Shown here in pieces: positions 25,258-34,740 of a stretch of 64,000 nt of DNA. The notes beneath the pieces were generated by a model that made no database searches, was not told where the DNA came from, and saw only the letters and a program-made list of their open reading frames with translations. The stretch covers positions 6,200,001-6,264,000 of the forward strand of contig NZ_CP043450.1 of the NCBI RefSeq assembly GCF_003286415.2. The letters run 5' to 3'. Position 1 is the first letter of the stretch. Each line of letters starts with the position of its first letter. This DNA is from Mucilaginibacter rubeus (GTDB lineage: Bacteria > Bacteroidota > Bacteroidia > Sphingobacteriales > Sphingobacteriaceae). A program made the translations under genes and the position numbers.

Positions 25258-26094
25258 ATGGAAAAGATCAAAGTAATCGCGCTCGTGCCGCTTTTAATCG
25301 GCGCGATAGCTCTTTCAGTCGCTTTTACTAATTGTAAAAATACAGCCAAAGGAAATAGTAAAACGCCGGTGTTTGATGGTAAAGGCTTTGCATTGGTAGA
25401 GCTATTCACTTCTGAAGGATGCTCAAGCTGTCCATCGGCCGATAACCTGGTGGCCAAAGTGCAGAAAGAAATTGGCGATAAGCCCATTTATATTTTAGCC
25501 TACCATGTTGATTATTGGAACCGTCTTGGCTGGAAAGATGTTTTCAGCAGTGCCGATTATTCGAAACGGCAAAATGAGTACGCTAATTGGTTGAACCTGT
25601 CGCAGGTATATACCCCGCAGATTGTGGTTAATGGCAAAACGGAATTTGTAGGTTCGCAGGAAGGCGCTTTACGCAACGCCATCAAAGCCGGGCTGCAAGG
25701 CAACAGCAGTACAAGGTTAATGCTCAACGCTACACGCAATGCCAACAATTCAGCTTCGGTACAATATAAAATTGAAGGAGAAACAGATAACCCACACAGT
25801 GTAATATCCCTCGCATTGGTTCAAAAACAAGCTGTTGTAAAAGTTGAGCGTGGCGAAAATGGCGGCCGCACACTGGCACATACCCAAATTGTACGCAACC
25901 TGCAAACAATCCCTTTAAACAACACAAGCGGCAACGCGAACATCGCCTTACCCGCAGGGTTTGATACCCAGGGATGGGAAATAATAGGCTTTGTGCAAAA
26001 TACCGGTAACGGAAATATTTTAAGCGCGGCAAAGACCTCATTTAAAGTATCGGCAGATAGCGGCGGCCCAGGGGAAGCTAAAAACATACAATAG
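25258..26094 (+). CDS. DUF1223 thioredoxin-like secreted protein
   Basis: The 278-residue product has an N-terminal hydrophobic segment (residues 6-24) that ends A-F-T-N-C-K, close to a lipobox. The family core reads V-E-L-F-T-S-E-G-C-S-S-C-P-S-A-D, a C-x2-C thioredoxin-like site, with Y-H-V-D-Y-W-N-R-L-G-W-K-D after it. DUF1223 proteins are periplasmic with unknown reaction. The gene heads a cluster with cytochrome b and a molybdopterin oxidoreductase (39-bp gap to the next start), suggesting shared redox work outside the cytoplasm. Confidence 0.88.
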   Translation: MEKIKVIALVPLLIGAIALSVAFTNCKNTAKGNSKTPVFDGKGFALVELFTSEGCSSCPSADNLVAKVQKEIGDKPIYILAYHVDYWNRLGWKDVFSSADYSKRQNEYANWLNLSQVYTPQIVVNGKTEFVGSQEGALRNAIKAGLQGNSSTRLMLNATRNANNSASVQYKIEGETDNPHSVISLALVQKQAVVKVERGENGGRTLAHTQIVRNLQTIPLNNTSGNANIALPAGFDTQGWEIIGFVQNTGNGNILSAAKTSFKVSADSGGPGEAKNIQ

Positions 26095-26133
26095 TTAAAC
26101 ACGGTTTGTGCAAAAACTAAAACGGCCATTTAA

Positions 26134-26841
26134 ATGAAAGTGATTAAAGAAAAACACCCGCTGTTAATGCGCTGGACACACTGGGTAAACTTCCCTATCC
26201 TGACCATCATGATCTGGAGCGGGCTGCTTATTTACTGGGCTAACGACACCTATACGTTCACGCTTTTTGGCGTTACTTTTATCCGGTTTTTTCCGCAGGA
26301 GTTTTATGACGCCTTGCATATCCCAAAACGTTTGGCCGAGGGTATGGCTTTCCACTTTTTGTTTATGTGGTTTTTCGCGCTGAACGGGTTTCTGTACGTA
26401 TCATACACCATTATATCCGGTCAGTGGCGGGAACTGGTGCCCAATAAACATTCATTTAAAGAAGCCTGGCTGGTGATTTTGCACGACCTGCATATCCGTA
26501 AAATGGCGCCACCTCAAAACAAATACAACGCCGCCCAACGTATTGCCTACACCGCCATAATTGTAATGGGCTTTGGCTCGTTAATTACAGGACTGGCCAT
26601 ATACAAGCCGGTACAGTTTAATTACCTGGCCTGGCTTTGCGGCGGTTACCATTTAGCGCGCATATGGCATTTTGTACTCACCATTGGTTATGTGTTGTTT
26701 TTCCTGGTACATGTTGTACAGGTTGTACTTGCCGGCTGGAACAATTTCAGATCGGTTATTTCGGGCTTTGAGGTGATTGACGAAAAACCGCAACCCGCTA
26801 TTCAAATTCAAAACGATGAAATTAACGAAAAAGCTGAGTAA
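26134..26841 (+). CDS. Cytochrome b561-type membrane protein
   Basis: A 235-residue integral membrane protein with four hydrophobic segments (about residues 18-40, 70-95, 145-165 and 180-205). Haem-ligand-type His residues are in L-M-R-W-T-H-W-V-N, M-A-F-H-F-L-F-M-W and F-V-L-T-I-G-Y-V-L-F-F-L-V-H-V-V. This fits the PF01292 cytochrome b/b6-hydrogenase group that passes quinol electrons to periplasmic oxidoreductases. Its end overlaps the next gene by 26 bases, so the two are translationally linked and probably form one complex. Confidence 0.88.
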   Translation: MKVIKEKHPLLMRWTHWVNFPILTIMIWSGLLIYWANDTYTFTLFGVTFIRFFPQEFYDALHIPKRLAEGMAFHFLFMWFFALNGFLYVSYTIISGQWRELVPNKHSFKEAWLVILHDLHIRKMAPPQNKYNAAQRIAYTAIIVMGFGSLITGLAIYKPVQFNYLAWLCGGYHLARIWHFVLTIGYVLFFLVHVVQVVLAGWNNFRSVISGFEVIDEKPQPAIQIQNDEINEKAE

Positions 26842-27625
26842 GGTTTTCAGCAAAAATAAAGCCCCCAAAAAGGAGCTTACTGTTGAGCAGAAGATAAGTC
26901 GCCGCAATTTTATCGCCTTCGGTAGTTTCCTGGCTTTGGGCAGCGCGGCTTATGGCGGCTGGCGCTGGCTGTACACTTCGCCCGAAGAAACAGGCGGCAT
27001 AACCGCAGGTGCCCATGGCCCATTACGTGACGTACTTAACGCCAACGAAAAAGTAGTGCGCCAGTTATACAGCAATCACAACCTTGTAAAAACTTATCCA
27101 AAAGAAATGGCAGCCAAAGTGGTGCGCCATAACAGCGATATAGGATCGGAAGGACTAATTGATGTAGATGCCTGGAAATTATCAGTCAAAAAAAATAGCG
27201 GCGAGGTGCTGAATATTGGTATCGACGAAATAAGGAAACTACCCAAAACCGAAATCATTTATGATTTTAAATGTGTTGAGGGCTGGGACCAGATCTCGCA
27301 CTGGGGCGGTGTAAAATTCAGCGATTTTATAGCGCATTTTAAGCTTGACGCCGAAACTCAATTTGAATATGTTGGCATGGAGACACCCGATAAGGAATAT
27401 TATGTGGGGGTTGATATGCCGAGCGCTATGCACCCGCAAACCTTACTGGCCTATGAGGTAAATGAAAAACCGCTGCCGCCTAAACATGGCGCGCCGTTAC
27501 GGCTCATTATTCCGGTTAAATATGGCATCAAAAACCTGAAGCGGATTGGGAGTATCAACTTTAGCAATACCCGCCCCCCCGATTACTGGGCCGAACAGGG
27601 ATATGATTATTACGCCGGGTTGTAA
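26816..27625 (+). CDS. Molybdopterin-dependent oxidoreductase (sulfite oxidase/MsrP fold)
   Basis: The 269-residue catalytic subunit starts M-K-L-T-K-K-L-S-K-V-F-S-K. A twin-Arg S-R-R-N-F-I-A-F-G-S-F motif (about 27-37) followed by a hydrophobic segment suggests Tat export with a retained anchor. The oxidoreductase domain shows the molybdenum-ligating Cys153 in Y-D-F-K-C-V-E-G-W, and Y-V-G-V-D-M-P-S-A and P-P-K-H-G-A-P-L-R-L-I near the active site. By analogy with MsrP-MsrQ it could reduce oxidised Met or other S-oxides; here its partner is a b561-type cytochrome rather than MsrQ. Substrate not readable. Confidence 0.88.
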   Translation: MKLTKKLSKVFSKNKAPKKELTVEQKISRRNFIAFGSFLALGSAAYGGWRWLYTSPEETGGITAGAHGPLRDVLNANEKVVRQLYSNHNLVKTYPKEMAAKVVRHNSDIGSEGLIDVDAWKLSVKKNSGEVLNIGIDEIRKLPKTEIIYDFKCVEGWDQISHWGGVKFSDFIAHFKLDAETQFEYVGMETPDKEYYVGVDMPSAMHPQTLLAYEVNEKPLPPKHGAPLRLIIPVKYGIKNLKRIGSINFSNTRPPDYWAEQGYDYYAGL

Positions 27626-27678
27626 AGATCCCGTTAAACCTTTGAGATATCTGATGTAATATTTGCATATTGCATTAG

Positions 27679-29031
27679 ATGCCAGCGGATAAACCACCAC
27701 TTTCCAAACAGCTTGCCTATGCCTGCGGAATGATAGGCTGGAGCATCATGACCAATATTATTATTGTGATGCTGCCCTACTTTTATTTGCCGCCAAGTAA
27801 TGCCCGGCTTACTCCCTTAGTTCCCCAGCTGCTGCTTTTCGGGGTGTTTAATATCATGTCGGCCATAACTGCTTCGGGGCGTTTGGTTGATGCTTTTTTT
27901 GATCCTTTTATTGCTTCGCTAAGCGATAAAAGCGAAAACCGCAAAGGCAGGCGAATCCCATATATGAAATGGGCCATTATTCCGGCTGTTGTTTTTTGCT
28001 CCCTTACTTTTTGCCCGCTGGTAAAGGGCGAAAGCATCCACAACGCATACTGGCTCGTTTTTACCCTTATCTGCTTTTTTATGGGCGCTACGGCCTACAT
28101 TATACCCTATAATGCGCTGCTCCCCGAGCTTACACGCACCGGCGCCGAACGGGTTGAATTATCATCCTTGCAACAGGTTGGTTTTGTGATAGGCATTATC
28201 CTGTCGGCCATGGTAAACAACTTTGCCGATTGGTTACAAAGTTTCACACATATTACCAGTCGTGATACCGCGGTACAATATACCATTTGGGGACTTGCAA
28301 TTTTTGCAGGGCTGGTGATGCTCGTACCTGTGTTTGCCATTGATGAAAAACGATATTCAAACAGTCAGCCATCGCACCTGCCATTGCTGCCTGCTATTCA
28401 AAAAACTTTCGCAAACCGCAATTTTAAATATTATCTCATCTCAGACTTTTCGTTTTATATGGCGCTCAGCATCATATCAAGCGGACTGTTATTCTTTTTA
28501 AAATCGTTGCTGGGACTGCCCGAATCTCTGGGCGGCGAATTGATGGGCTCCATGGTTCTGGTATCCCTGGTGTTTTATCCACTGGTAAATTATCTCAGTA
28601 AAAAAATAGGAAAAAAACCGATTGTGATATTTTCTTTTGGTTTGCTGAGCCTCGTTTTTATAGCCATATTTTTCCTGGGAAAATTTCCTATGGCACCAAA
28701 AGTACAGATCTATGCTTTGGTACTCAGCGCCTCTTTTCCGCTGGCTTCGTTAGGTATATTACCCAACGCTATTCTTGCCGAAATAGCCCAAAACGACGCC
28801 CAACAAACCGGTGAAAACCGGGAGGGCATGTTCTTCGCGGTAAAATACCTGTTTGTAAAACTCGGCCAAACGCTGGGGATAGCATTGTTTGCTTTCCTGA
28901 CGGTGTATGGTAAAGATCCGGGCAATGATTACGGACTGCGTTTAAATGGTATTTGCGGCTGTGTGCTATGCCTGCTGGCAATCGTGTTCTTCAGCAGGTT
29001 TAGGGAAGACGAGAAGCGGGTAAGTAGTTAA
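27679..29031 (+). CDS. MFS transporter, GPH (sugar:cation symporter) type
   Basis: The 450-residue transporter has about twelve membrane segments. The N-terminus K-Q-L-A-Y-A-C-G-M-I-G-W-S-I is that of the glycoside-pentoside-hexuronide group, with D-A-F-F-D-P-F-I-A-S-L-S-D-K-S-E-N-R-K-G-R-R after TM3. It is convergent with the CFA-like gene (17-bp gap). GPH-type transporters are found beside CFA-like genes in other bacteria, so it may serve lipid modification rather than sugar uptake. That is inference from context. Confidence 0.85.
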   Translation: MPADKPPLSKQLAYACGMIGWSIMTNIIIVMLPYFYLPPSNARLTPLVPQLLLFGVFNIMSAITASGRLVDAFFDPFIASLSDKSENRKGRRIPYMKWAIIPAVVFCSLTFCPLVKGESIHNAYWLVFTLICFFMGATAYIIPYNALLPELTRTGAERVELSSLQQVGFVIGIILSAMVNNFADWLQSFTHITSRDTAVQYTIWGLAIFAGLVMLVPVFAIDEKRYSNSQPSHLPLLPAIQKTFANRNFKYYLISDFSFYMALSIISSGLLFFLKSLLGLPESLGGELMGSMVLVSLVFYPLVNYLSKKIGKKPIVIFSFGLLSLVFIAIFFLGKFPMAPKVQIYALVLSASFPLASLGILPNAILAEIAQNDAQQTGENREGMFFAVKYLFVKLGQTLGIALFAFLTVYGKDPGNDYGLRLNGICGCVLCLLAIVFFSRFREDEKRVSS

Positions 29032-29048
29032 TTAGCCGCTATGGTTAT

Positions 29049-30287
29049 TTATCTGCCAATATTATTGGGCCTTGTGTAAACCAAATGCATCACGTTAATA
29101 TTGCGCATTTCAAATGCTGCTTCGCAGTAGCAAAGGTAGTAATTCCACTTGCGGATAAAACGATCATCAAAACCTAAAGACCGTACAGTTGGCAGATTGG
29201 CGTTAAATGCATTGAACCAAAGTTTGAGCGTTGTAGCGTAATCCAGGCCCATATCCTTCAGGTCTACCATGGTCATATCACCTGTTCGGTTGATAGAGTT
29301 GTTGATAGCCCCTACCGATGGCAAAAGCGAACCCGGGAAGATATGCTTCTGGATCCAATCTACCCCCTTGCGAAGCGCGACATACCTCGAATCGGGCGAT
29401 GTAATAACTTGTATGGCCAGGATGCCGTTCTTTTTAAGCAGGTCGTGGCATTTTTTAAAGTACACATCCATAAAATTATGTCCCACGGCTTCCAACATCT
29501 CTACCGATACGATCTTATCAAACATCCCCTCCATTTGGCGGTAATCTTTAAGTTCAATGCTCACCTTGTCGGCTAAACCGGCTTCCTCAACACGTTCAAC
29601 TGCCAGTTTGTGTTGTTCTTCAGATATTGTTAGCGATGTTACCCTACAGCCGTATGTTTTGGCCATATAAATGGCGTTGCCGCCCCATCCACTGCCAATC
29701 TCCAGTACATGATCACTGGGTTTGAGGTGTAGTTGTCGGGATAACCTTTCATATTTAGCCAGCTGTGCTTCCTCCAGGCTTAGTCCGTCTTTATAAAAAT
29801 ATGCGGCCGAATAAGTCATAGTGGGATCAAGGAAACTGGCAAAAAAATCGTTATTGAGGTCGTAATGTTCAGATATATTCTTGCGCGAGCCATCTACCGT
29901 ATTAGCTCTTTTAAAATGCGAAAGCTTGTTAAAAAACCTGAGCAAGTTTAATGATAGCGCCTGCGTTTTGCTGCCTGATACGCCGGGAGCGTTTTCAATA
30001 TTAAGTAGTACCCATTTTATCACATTGGTAATGTTATTGGTATCCCACAAGCCGTCAACATAAGCTTCACCAAAACCGATATCACCAAACAGGATAAGGC
30101 GTTTGTAAAAATCCTCATCGTTTACCACGATATTCGCGCTGATATTGCCCTCGCCGGTACCAATAGCAATTTGTTCGCCATGGGGAAGCGTTAAGTGTAA
30201 TGTGCCTTTATCCATTTTAGATAAAAACTTCAGAATTAAATACTGGTAAAAACTGCTTTTTTTAACAACGGACAAGGTGCCTGCCAT
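29049..30287 (-). CDS. Cyclopropane-fatty-acyl-phospholipid synthase family enzyme
   Basis: The 412-residue SAM-dependent enzyme has the CFA layout. An N-terminal lipid-binding part reads G-D-I-G-F-G-E-A-Y-V-D-G-L-W, then S-A-A-Y-F, the SAM site L-E-I-G-S-G-W-G-G-N-A-I-Y-M-A (about residues 195-210), Q-V-I-T-S-P-D-S-R-Y, and the late W-N-Y-Y-L-C-Y-C-E-A-A-F-E-M-R-N active-site segment with Cys. It would methylenate or methylate a cis double bond of a phospholipid acyl chain. Last gene of an eight-gene operon that holds a second, shorter CFA-like enzyme, so the reactions may differ. Confidence 0.93.
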   Translation of the reverse strand: MAGTLSVVKKSSFYQYLILKFLSKMDKGTLHLTLPHGEQIAIGTGEGNISANIVVNDEDFYKRLILFGDIGFGEAYVDGLWDTNNITNVIKWVLLNIENAPGVSGSKTQALSLNLLRFFNKLSHFKRANTVDGSRKNISEHYDLNNDFFASFLDPTMTYSAAYFYKDGLSLEEAQLAKYERLSRQLHLKPSDHVLEIGSGWGGNAIYMAKTYGCRVTSLTISEEQHKLAVERVEEAGLADKVSIELKDYRQMEGMFDKIVSVEMLEAVGHNFMDVYFKKCHDLLKKNGILAIQVITSPDSRYVALRKGVDWIQKHIFPGSLLPSVGAINNSINRTGDMTMVDLKDMGLDYATTLKLWFNAFNANLPTVRSLGFDDRFIRKWNYYLCYCEAAFEMRNINVMHLVYTRPNNIGR

Positions 30288-30362
30288 AATTTGCTGATAT
30301 ATAATTGAATTACCATAGTTACGAATTAGGCGGCCTGATAGTTTTAAGCAGAACTATTCATT

Positions 30363-31172
30363 TTATGAGTAAGGCCGGTAAACCTCTTTTTGTAGCTCCT
30401 TGTTACTGTCTTTTTTATGAAATGGGATTTTCTTGAGCCAAAGCTTAAATGCCTGCCAGTGGATAAGCGCGATCACTTTTATTGTGATGAGCGGAAAACC
30501 AATAAAATATAATAATAGGTTTTTATCGCTAAGTGGCTTTTTAACGCCAAGAAGTGTGCTGATAAAAAAAAGCTTGCCTTGTTTATCGTAATCGTCAATT
30601 TTAACATTTAGCTTTTCACCCGGAATGCCCAGGTCAAAATCAAAATTGGTATCCATATCAATGAAGGGCGACACATAAAAATACTTTTCGGTATTGAGTT
30701 TAAATCCCTCTCCCTGCCGGGTATCCGGGCCTAAAAAATAGGGCTTCATCTCCAAAAAAGTATTGCAAACCTCAACAACCGAGCAAACCGGCAAACCGGC
30801 CTCGTCATAACAAAAATAAAACGACACCGGGTTAAACTGGTAGCCCAGCGTACACAGATTGGTAAGTACCATGATACGACCATTTCCAATATATACCCCG
30901 TTTTGTTGCAGGTAAGCAGCAATATGCCGGCGCACATTTTTCGTGATATCCGGGTTTTCGCGGGGTAACTGCAAGTGGTCTTTATCCCTAAAATTAAACA
31001 GGTTGAAATGGTTTCGGCTCATGAATTTCAGCCTTTTGCCCAGCATGTCTATCTCATCCAGGTCAAGATAAAACATGAAAACATTATAGTGAAAGCTATG
31101 CTCTTTGGGAGCAAGCCTGTGGTGCATCACTTTGGCTTTGTATAAGCATGAATTGATAGCCGTATTTGCCAT
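30363..31172 (-). CDS. DUF1365 family protein
   Basis: The 269-residue product starts M-A-N-T-A-I-N-S-C-L-Y-K-A-K-V-M-H-H-R. An upstream in-frame start would overlap the preceding gene. Family signatures are H-H-R-x-x-P-K-x-H-x-F-x-Y, the central L-T-N-L-C-T-L-G-Y-Q-F-N-P-V-S-F-Y-F-C-Y, V-V-E-V-C-N-T-F, and K-Y-F-Y-V-S-P-F. One hydrophobic segment lies near the C-terminus. DUF1365 is found almost always between FAD oxidoreductase and CFA-like genes; the biochemical role is not established. Confidence 0.92.
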   Translation of the reverse strand: MANTAINSCLYKAKVMHHRLAPKEHSFHYNVFMFYLDLDEIDMLGKRLKFMSRNHFNLFNFRDKDHLQLPRENPDITKNVRRHIAAYLQQNGVYIGNGRIMVLTNLCTLGYQFNPVSFYFCYDEAGLPVCSVVEVCNTFLEMKPYFLGPDTRQGEGFKLNTEKYFYVSPFIDMDTNFDFDLGIPGEKLNVKIDDYDKQGKLFFISTLLGVKKPLSDKNLLLYFIGFPLITIKVIALIHWQAFKLWLKKIPFHKKDSNKELQKEVYRPYS

Positions 31173-31188
31173 TTTGTTAATATACGGG

Positions 31189-32475
31189 TTATACCGGCGG
31201 CTGGATGAGTGTATGATCATAAACAGCTTTTCCTAACAACTGAGAGCTAAGCTGCACCGCGCTGGCAAACGCATCTTCATGAAAACCATATTTAAAATAA
31301 CTGCCGCAAAAATATACAGGTCCGCTTTGGTTTAATTTATGCAGCTGGGCCTGGGCATTTATTGCCGGTACATCAAACAAAGGGTGTTCATAATCTATTT
31401 CCCTGATGATTTTTTTTGAGTCGATATTATCATGCGGATTGATGGATACGAAATAGTTCTTTTTATCAGACACACCCTGCAACTGATTCATCCAGTAAAT
31501 GGTGCTTGGCGCAAGTTGTCCGTTTTGTTGTTGTATCCGGTAGTTCCAGCTGCTCCATGCTAACTTAGCTTTGGGCATAATACTTTCGTCGGTATGCAGG
31601 GTTGCTTTGTTATACTGATATTTGAAACACGAAAGCACGTGTTGCTCATCAATGGTTGGCGCTTCCAAAAGATTCAGGGCCTGATCGCCATGGGTGGCGA
31701 TGATTACCCTGTCATATGCTTCTGCCGTGCCGTCTGAAGCATACACCGTAACCTTACCATTTGCGCGGGTTACCTTCACCGCTTTACGATTGATGTGGAT
31801 ACGATCCTTAAACGGCCGGATCAAAATTTCCCGGTAGCTTTGGCTGCCCCTATCCAGTGTATACCACTGGTGCTGCGTATCAAGCCCTAAAAAACCATGG
31901 TTTTGAAAAAAACGGATGAGCGTTACCGCCGGAAAATCAAGCATCTGCTCCATTGGGGTAGACCATACTGCCGAACTCATGGGAACAAGATATTTCCAAA
32001 GCATATCCTTGCCAAAGCCAAGCTCCTCGATATATTGCCCGATGGAGTAATCGGCATACTTTGGATCATCCAAAATTTTGATACTTTCTTCATTAAAACG
32101 CTTGATCTGCATCAGCATTTTTAGATATTTAATATTGAAGATATTTTTGCGCTGGGCAAACAGATGGTTAACACTTGAACCCGAATACTCCAGGCCTGTT
32201 GGCACATGCTGAACACTGAAACTCATATCGGTTTTTTTCACGGGCGCTCCAATCTCTGCAAACAGGCGGCAAAGGTTGGGATAGGTTTTATAATTAAAAA
32301 CCATAAAGCCGGTGTCAATGTAAACGGGGCTGCCATCTTCATCAACAATTACGGTATTGGTATGGCCACCAATGTAATCGTTTTGCTCGTAAATGGTAAT
32401 GTCATGTGTTTTGTGGAGGAAATGGGCGCTACCCATACCCGCTATGCCTGTACCTATGATGGCTGTTTTTAACAT
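31189..32475 (-). CDS. FAD/NAD(P)-dependent oxidoreductase (amine-oxidase fold)
   Basis: The 428-residue flavoprotein has the dinucleotide site A-I-I-G-T-G-I-A-G-M-G-S-A at residues 5-17, then E-Q-N-D-Y-I-G-G-H-T-N-T and I-D-T-G-F-M-V-F-N. A late C-G-S-Y-F-K-Y-G-F-H-E-D region closes the FAD site. Proteins of this type act with CFA-like methyltransferases on methylated acyl chains as desaturase or reductase (UfaD, TmsA/BfaA are family precedents). Gaps of one base to the upstream and 16 to the downstream gene place it firmly in the operon. Confidence 0.93.
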   Translation of the reverse strand: MLKTAIIGTGIAGMGSAHFLHKTHDITIYEQNDYIGGHTNTVIVDEDGSPVYIDTGFMVFNYKTYPNLCRLFAEIGAPVKKTDMSFSVQHVPTGLEYSGSSVNHLFAQRKNIFNIKYLKMLMQIKRFNEESIKILDDPKYADYSIGQYIEELGFGKDMLWKYLVPMSSAVWSTPMEQMLDFPAVTLIRFFQNHGFLGLDTQHQWYTLDRGSQSYREILIRPFKDRIHINRKAVKVTRANGKVTVYASDGTAEAYDRVIIATHGDQALNLLEAPTIDEQHVLSCFKYQYNKATLHTDESIMPKAKLAWSSWNYRIQQQNGQLAPSTIYWMNQLQGVSDKKNYFVSINPHDNIDSKKIIREIDYEHPLFDVPAINAQAQLHKLNQSGPVYFCGSYFKYGFHEDAFASAVQLSSQLLGKAVYDHTLIQPPV

Positions 32476-32476
32476 A

Positions 32477-33613
32477 TTATCTGGTTACCGTGTTTAAAAA
32501 GCGTTCGACAGTATAGGTAGCCAGCTGCCCGCCGGGACCGTTCAAATTAAAATCAAAACCATGGGTTGCCCACGGAAGCTTAAGCAGAAAATGTTTTACG
32601 CCGTTCTCAGCCAGTTTTTCGTTCATGCGCCTGCTATGCTCAGGTGATACCAATACATCATTATCGCCATGAATAATAAGCGTTGGCGGCGACTGATGAT
32701 CAATGAATTCCAATGGCGAGCTTGCTGCAAACTTTTCAGGAACTTGCTGATACGAGCCGCCGATATAGTCGCGCATTACCTGGCGTGAATCCATAATAAG
32801 CGGGCTTGAAGGTATAGAATATCCCCAAACCATATCTGCCGGCCCGTAGTAATCAATCACACCTTTAATGCTTTTATCATGACCTGCATAAGCAGTCAAT
32901 AAAGCTATCTGCGCTCCGGCCGAACGGCCAAGTAACACAAAGCTGCCAGCATCGATATGCAGATCCGCAGCCCGTTTTTTTAAAAAAGCAAGAGCGGCAT
33001 TGACATCCTCAACCGGGGCTGGATTTTGATATCGAGGTGCAAGCCGATAGTTGATCACAGCTACATTATAGCCCATCAGCGCCAAATGGCTGTTTAGTTC
33101 GGGGAGTTGTTTGTTATCTCCTTTGTTCCACGCGCCTCCGTGCACTACAATTACACAAGCCCTGTTACCCACAATTTGTGATGGATAGAAATCCATGGAA
33201 AGCGTTGTGCCATCAGCATACGAAACATAGTTAAGCTGTTTGTAATTCACTGTTTTATTGCCCGAAAACATTTTCCAAAAGCTAAAAGACTTCTGGTTAT
33301 TATCTCCGTTGATAATGGTACTCCCGGCCCCAAATGCTTTAGTAAAATCTTGTTTCAGGCTGCCAGCTACAGTGTAGGCCCGTACAATCGGCGAAATAAA
33401 AAACGGCAAGGCAATCAAACCCAAAATGGTGCCGGCAAGTTGATATTTATTGGTGTAGTAGCCACTTCCTAATGCTATTAGTGTTAACAAAATAAAAAAC
33501 CAGGAAAACTCAGTTGCAATAATGGCAAACATCCACATGTAGTATTCAAATGCTTTAAAAACAGTTAGCAGCGATACCAGGAATAATATAATGATAATAA
33601 CCAGACGGATCAT
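32477..33613 (-). CDS. Membrane-anchored alpha/beta hydrolase
   Basis: The 378-residue product has three hydrophobic segments in residues 3-80, then an esterase/lipase domain (about 130-378). It contains the oxyanion motif V-I-V-V-H-G-G-A-W-N-K-G-D, the nucleophile elbow L-L-G-R-S-A-G-A-Q-I-A-L, I-H-G-D-N-D-V-L-V acid segment and A-T-H-G-F-D-F His. This is the BD-FAE/carboxylesterase class. In the operon it may deacylate a lipid or release a modified fatty acid; this is inference. It overlaps the upstream methyltransferase by four bases. Confidence 0.88.
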   Translation of the reverse strand: MIRLVIIIILFLVSLLTVFKAFEYYMWMFAIIATEFSWFFILLTLIALGSGYYTNKYQLAGTILGLIALPFFISPIVRAYTVAGSLKQDFTKAFGAGSTIINGDNNQKSFSFWKMFSGNKTVNYKQLNYVSYADGTTLSMDFYPSQIVGNRACVIVVHGGAWNKGDNKQLPELNSHLALMGYNVAVINYRLAPRYQNPAPVEDVNAALAFLKKRAADLHIDAGSFVLLGRSAGAQIALLTAYAGHDKSIKGVIDYYGPADMVWGYSIPSSPLIMDSRQVMRDYIGGSYQQVPEKFAASSPLEFIDHQSPPTLIIHGDNDVLVSPEHSRRMNEKLAENGVKHFLLKLPWATHGFDFNLNGPGGQLATYTVERFLNTVTR

Positions 33614-34644
33614 GCAGTGGTTTTATGAAATAAATAGTGACTTACAATCCACTCGTTGCCATTGTTGAAATTCCAAAGCTCGGCGCAAGCCATGTAAAAT
33701 AAGCGCCAGTATACCCACCATTTTACAGCTTGATCTGCACCATAGATTTGTTCAAACAGCGGCATGATCTGGCTTTTATGGCTGTCCATATTTTTTAGCC
33801 ATGCCTCTGATGTTTTGCTGTAGTGGTTGCCGCTCACGTGCCAGTGTTTTTCAACCACCAGGTCATCATTAAAATAAAACATGAGGTCATCGCTGGGCAT
33901 AATACCTCCTGTAAAAAAGTATTTGCTCATCCAGTCGGTTTCGTCAATTACCTCAAACTTATAAGTGTACTCCTTATGCGTAAAAATATGGATCCACAGT
34001 TTGCCGTCTGCTTTCAGGAATGATGCCACTTTTTTAAGCAGCAACTCATAATTACGCATATGCTCAAACATCTCTACAGATACCACCCTATCAAACTTTT
34101 CTTCAATATCAAATGTGTTCATATCTGCAGTAATCACCGTCAGGTTGCTAATACCCCGCTTTTGAGCCTGCTCATCAATGTAAACCTTTTGGGTGCGCGA
34201 GTTGGATACAACTTTAAAATTGCTTTGCGGAAACTTAGCTGCCATATATAAAGACAGCGATCCCCAGCCACAACCCAGCTCCAATACATCCTGCCCACTC
34301 TTAAGCTCGGCCCGCAGGCAGGTAAGTTCAAGCATATCATCTTCGGAGGTGTTTATATCGGTTACTCCTGGTTTCCAATACCCGCTTGAATATTTGAGGT
34401 TTCTACCCAGGCAGTACTGATAAAATTGAGTGGGAACTTCGTAATGCTGTTCATTGGCATCGGTGGTATTTACAGCAATTGGCGATGCCTTAAGTTCGGC
34501 TATCAGATTCATTAAATGGGCCTGTTGCGCTTCAACATTGCCTTTGTTTTCGTCGGCAAGGCGTTGTTGCAACAGTTTGCGGATACCTTTCCGCAATAAA
34601 AAATCAGGAACGCGACCTTGTTCTATTAGTTTATCGTACCACAT
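33610..34644 (-). CDS. Class I SAM methyltransferase, CFA/coclaurine-N-methyltransferase-like
   Basis: The 344-residue enzyme has S-S-G-Y-W (about residue 94) and the SAM motif L-E-L-G-C-G-W-G-S-L-S-L-Y-M-A near 122-136, then M-F-E-H-M-R-N-Y and W-I-H-I-F-T-H-K. Unlike the larger CFA-like enzyme downstream it lacks the N-terminal lipid domain, and it ends W-I-V-S-H-Y-L-F. Such proteins sit in CFA/DUF1365/FAD gene clusters of many bacteria. Two related methyltransferases in one operon suggest two methyl-transfer steps or two substrates. Coupled to the hydrolase by an ATGA overlap. Confidence 0.9.
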   Translation of the reverse strand: MWYDKLIEQGRVPDFLLRKGIRKLLQQRLADENKGNVEAQQAHLMNLIAELKASPIAVNTTDANEQHYEVPTQFYQYCLGRNLKYSSGYWKPGVTDINTSEDDMLELTCLRAELKSGQDVLELGCGWGSLSLYMAAKFPQSNFKVVSNSRTQKVYIDEQAQKRGISNLTVITADMNTFDIEEKFDRVVSVEMFEHMRNYELLLKKVASFLKADGKLWIHIFTHKEYTYKFEVIDETDWMSKYFFTGGIMPSDDLMFYFNDDLVVEKHWHVSGNHYSKTSEAWLKNMDSHKSQIMPLFEQIYGADQAVKWWVYWRLFYMACAELWNFNNGNEWIVSHYLFHKTTA

Positions 34645-34740
34645 AATTTTAGGTTGAACGTATTACGCAGCACGTTTTACGCTGAATGTATTTTGTATTT
34701 TATGGTTATACGTTAAGAAGAGTGCTATGGATTTTGAGTG

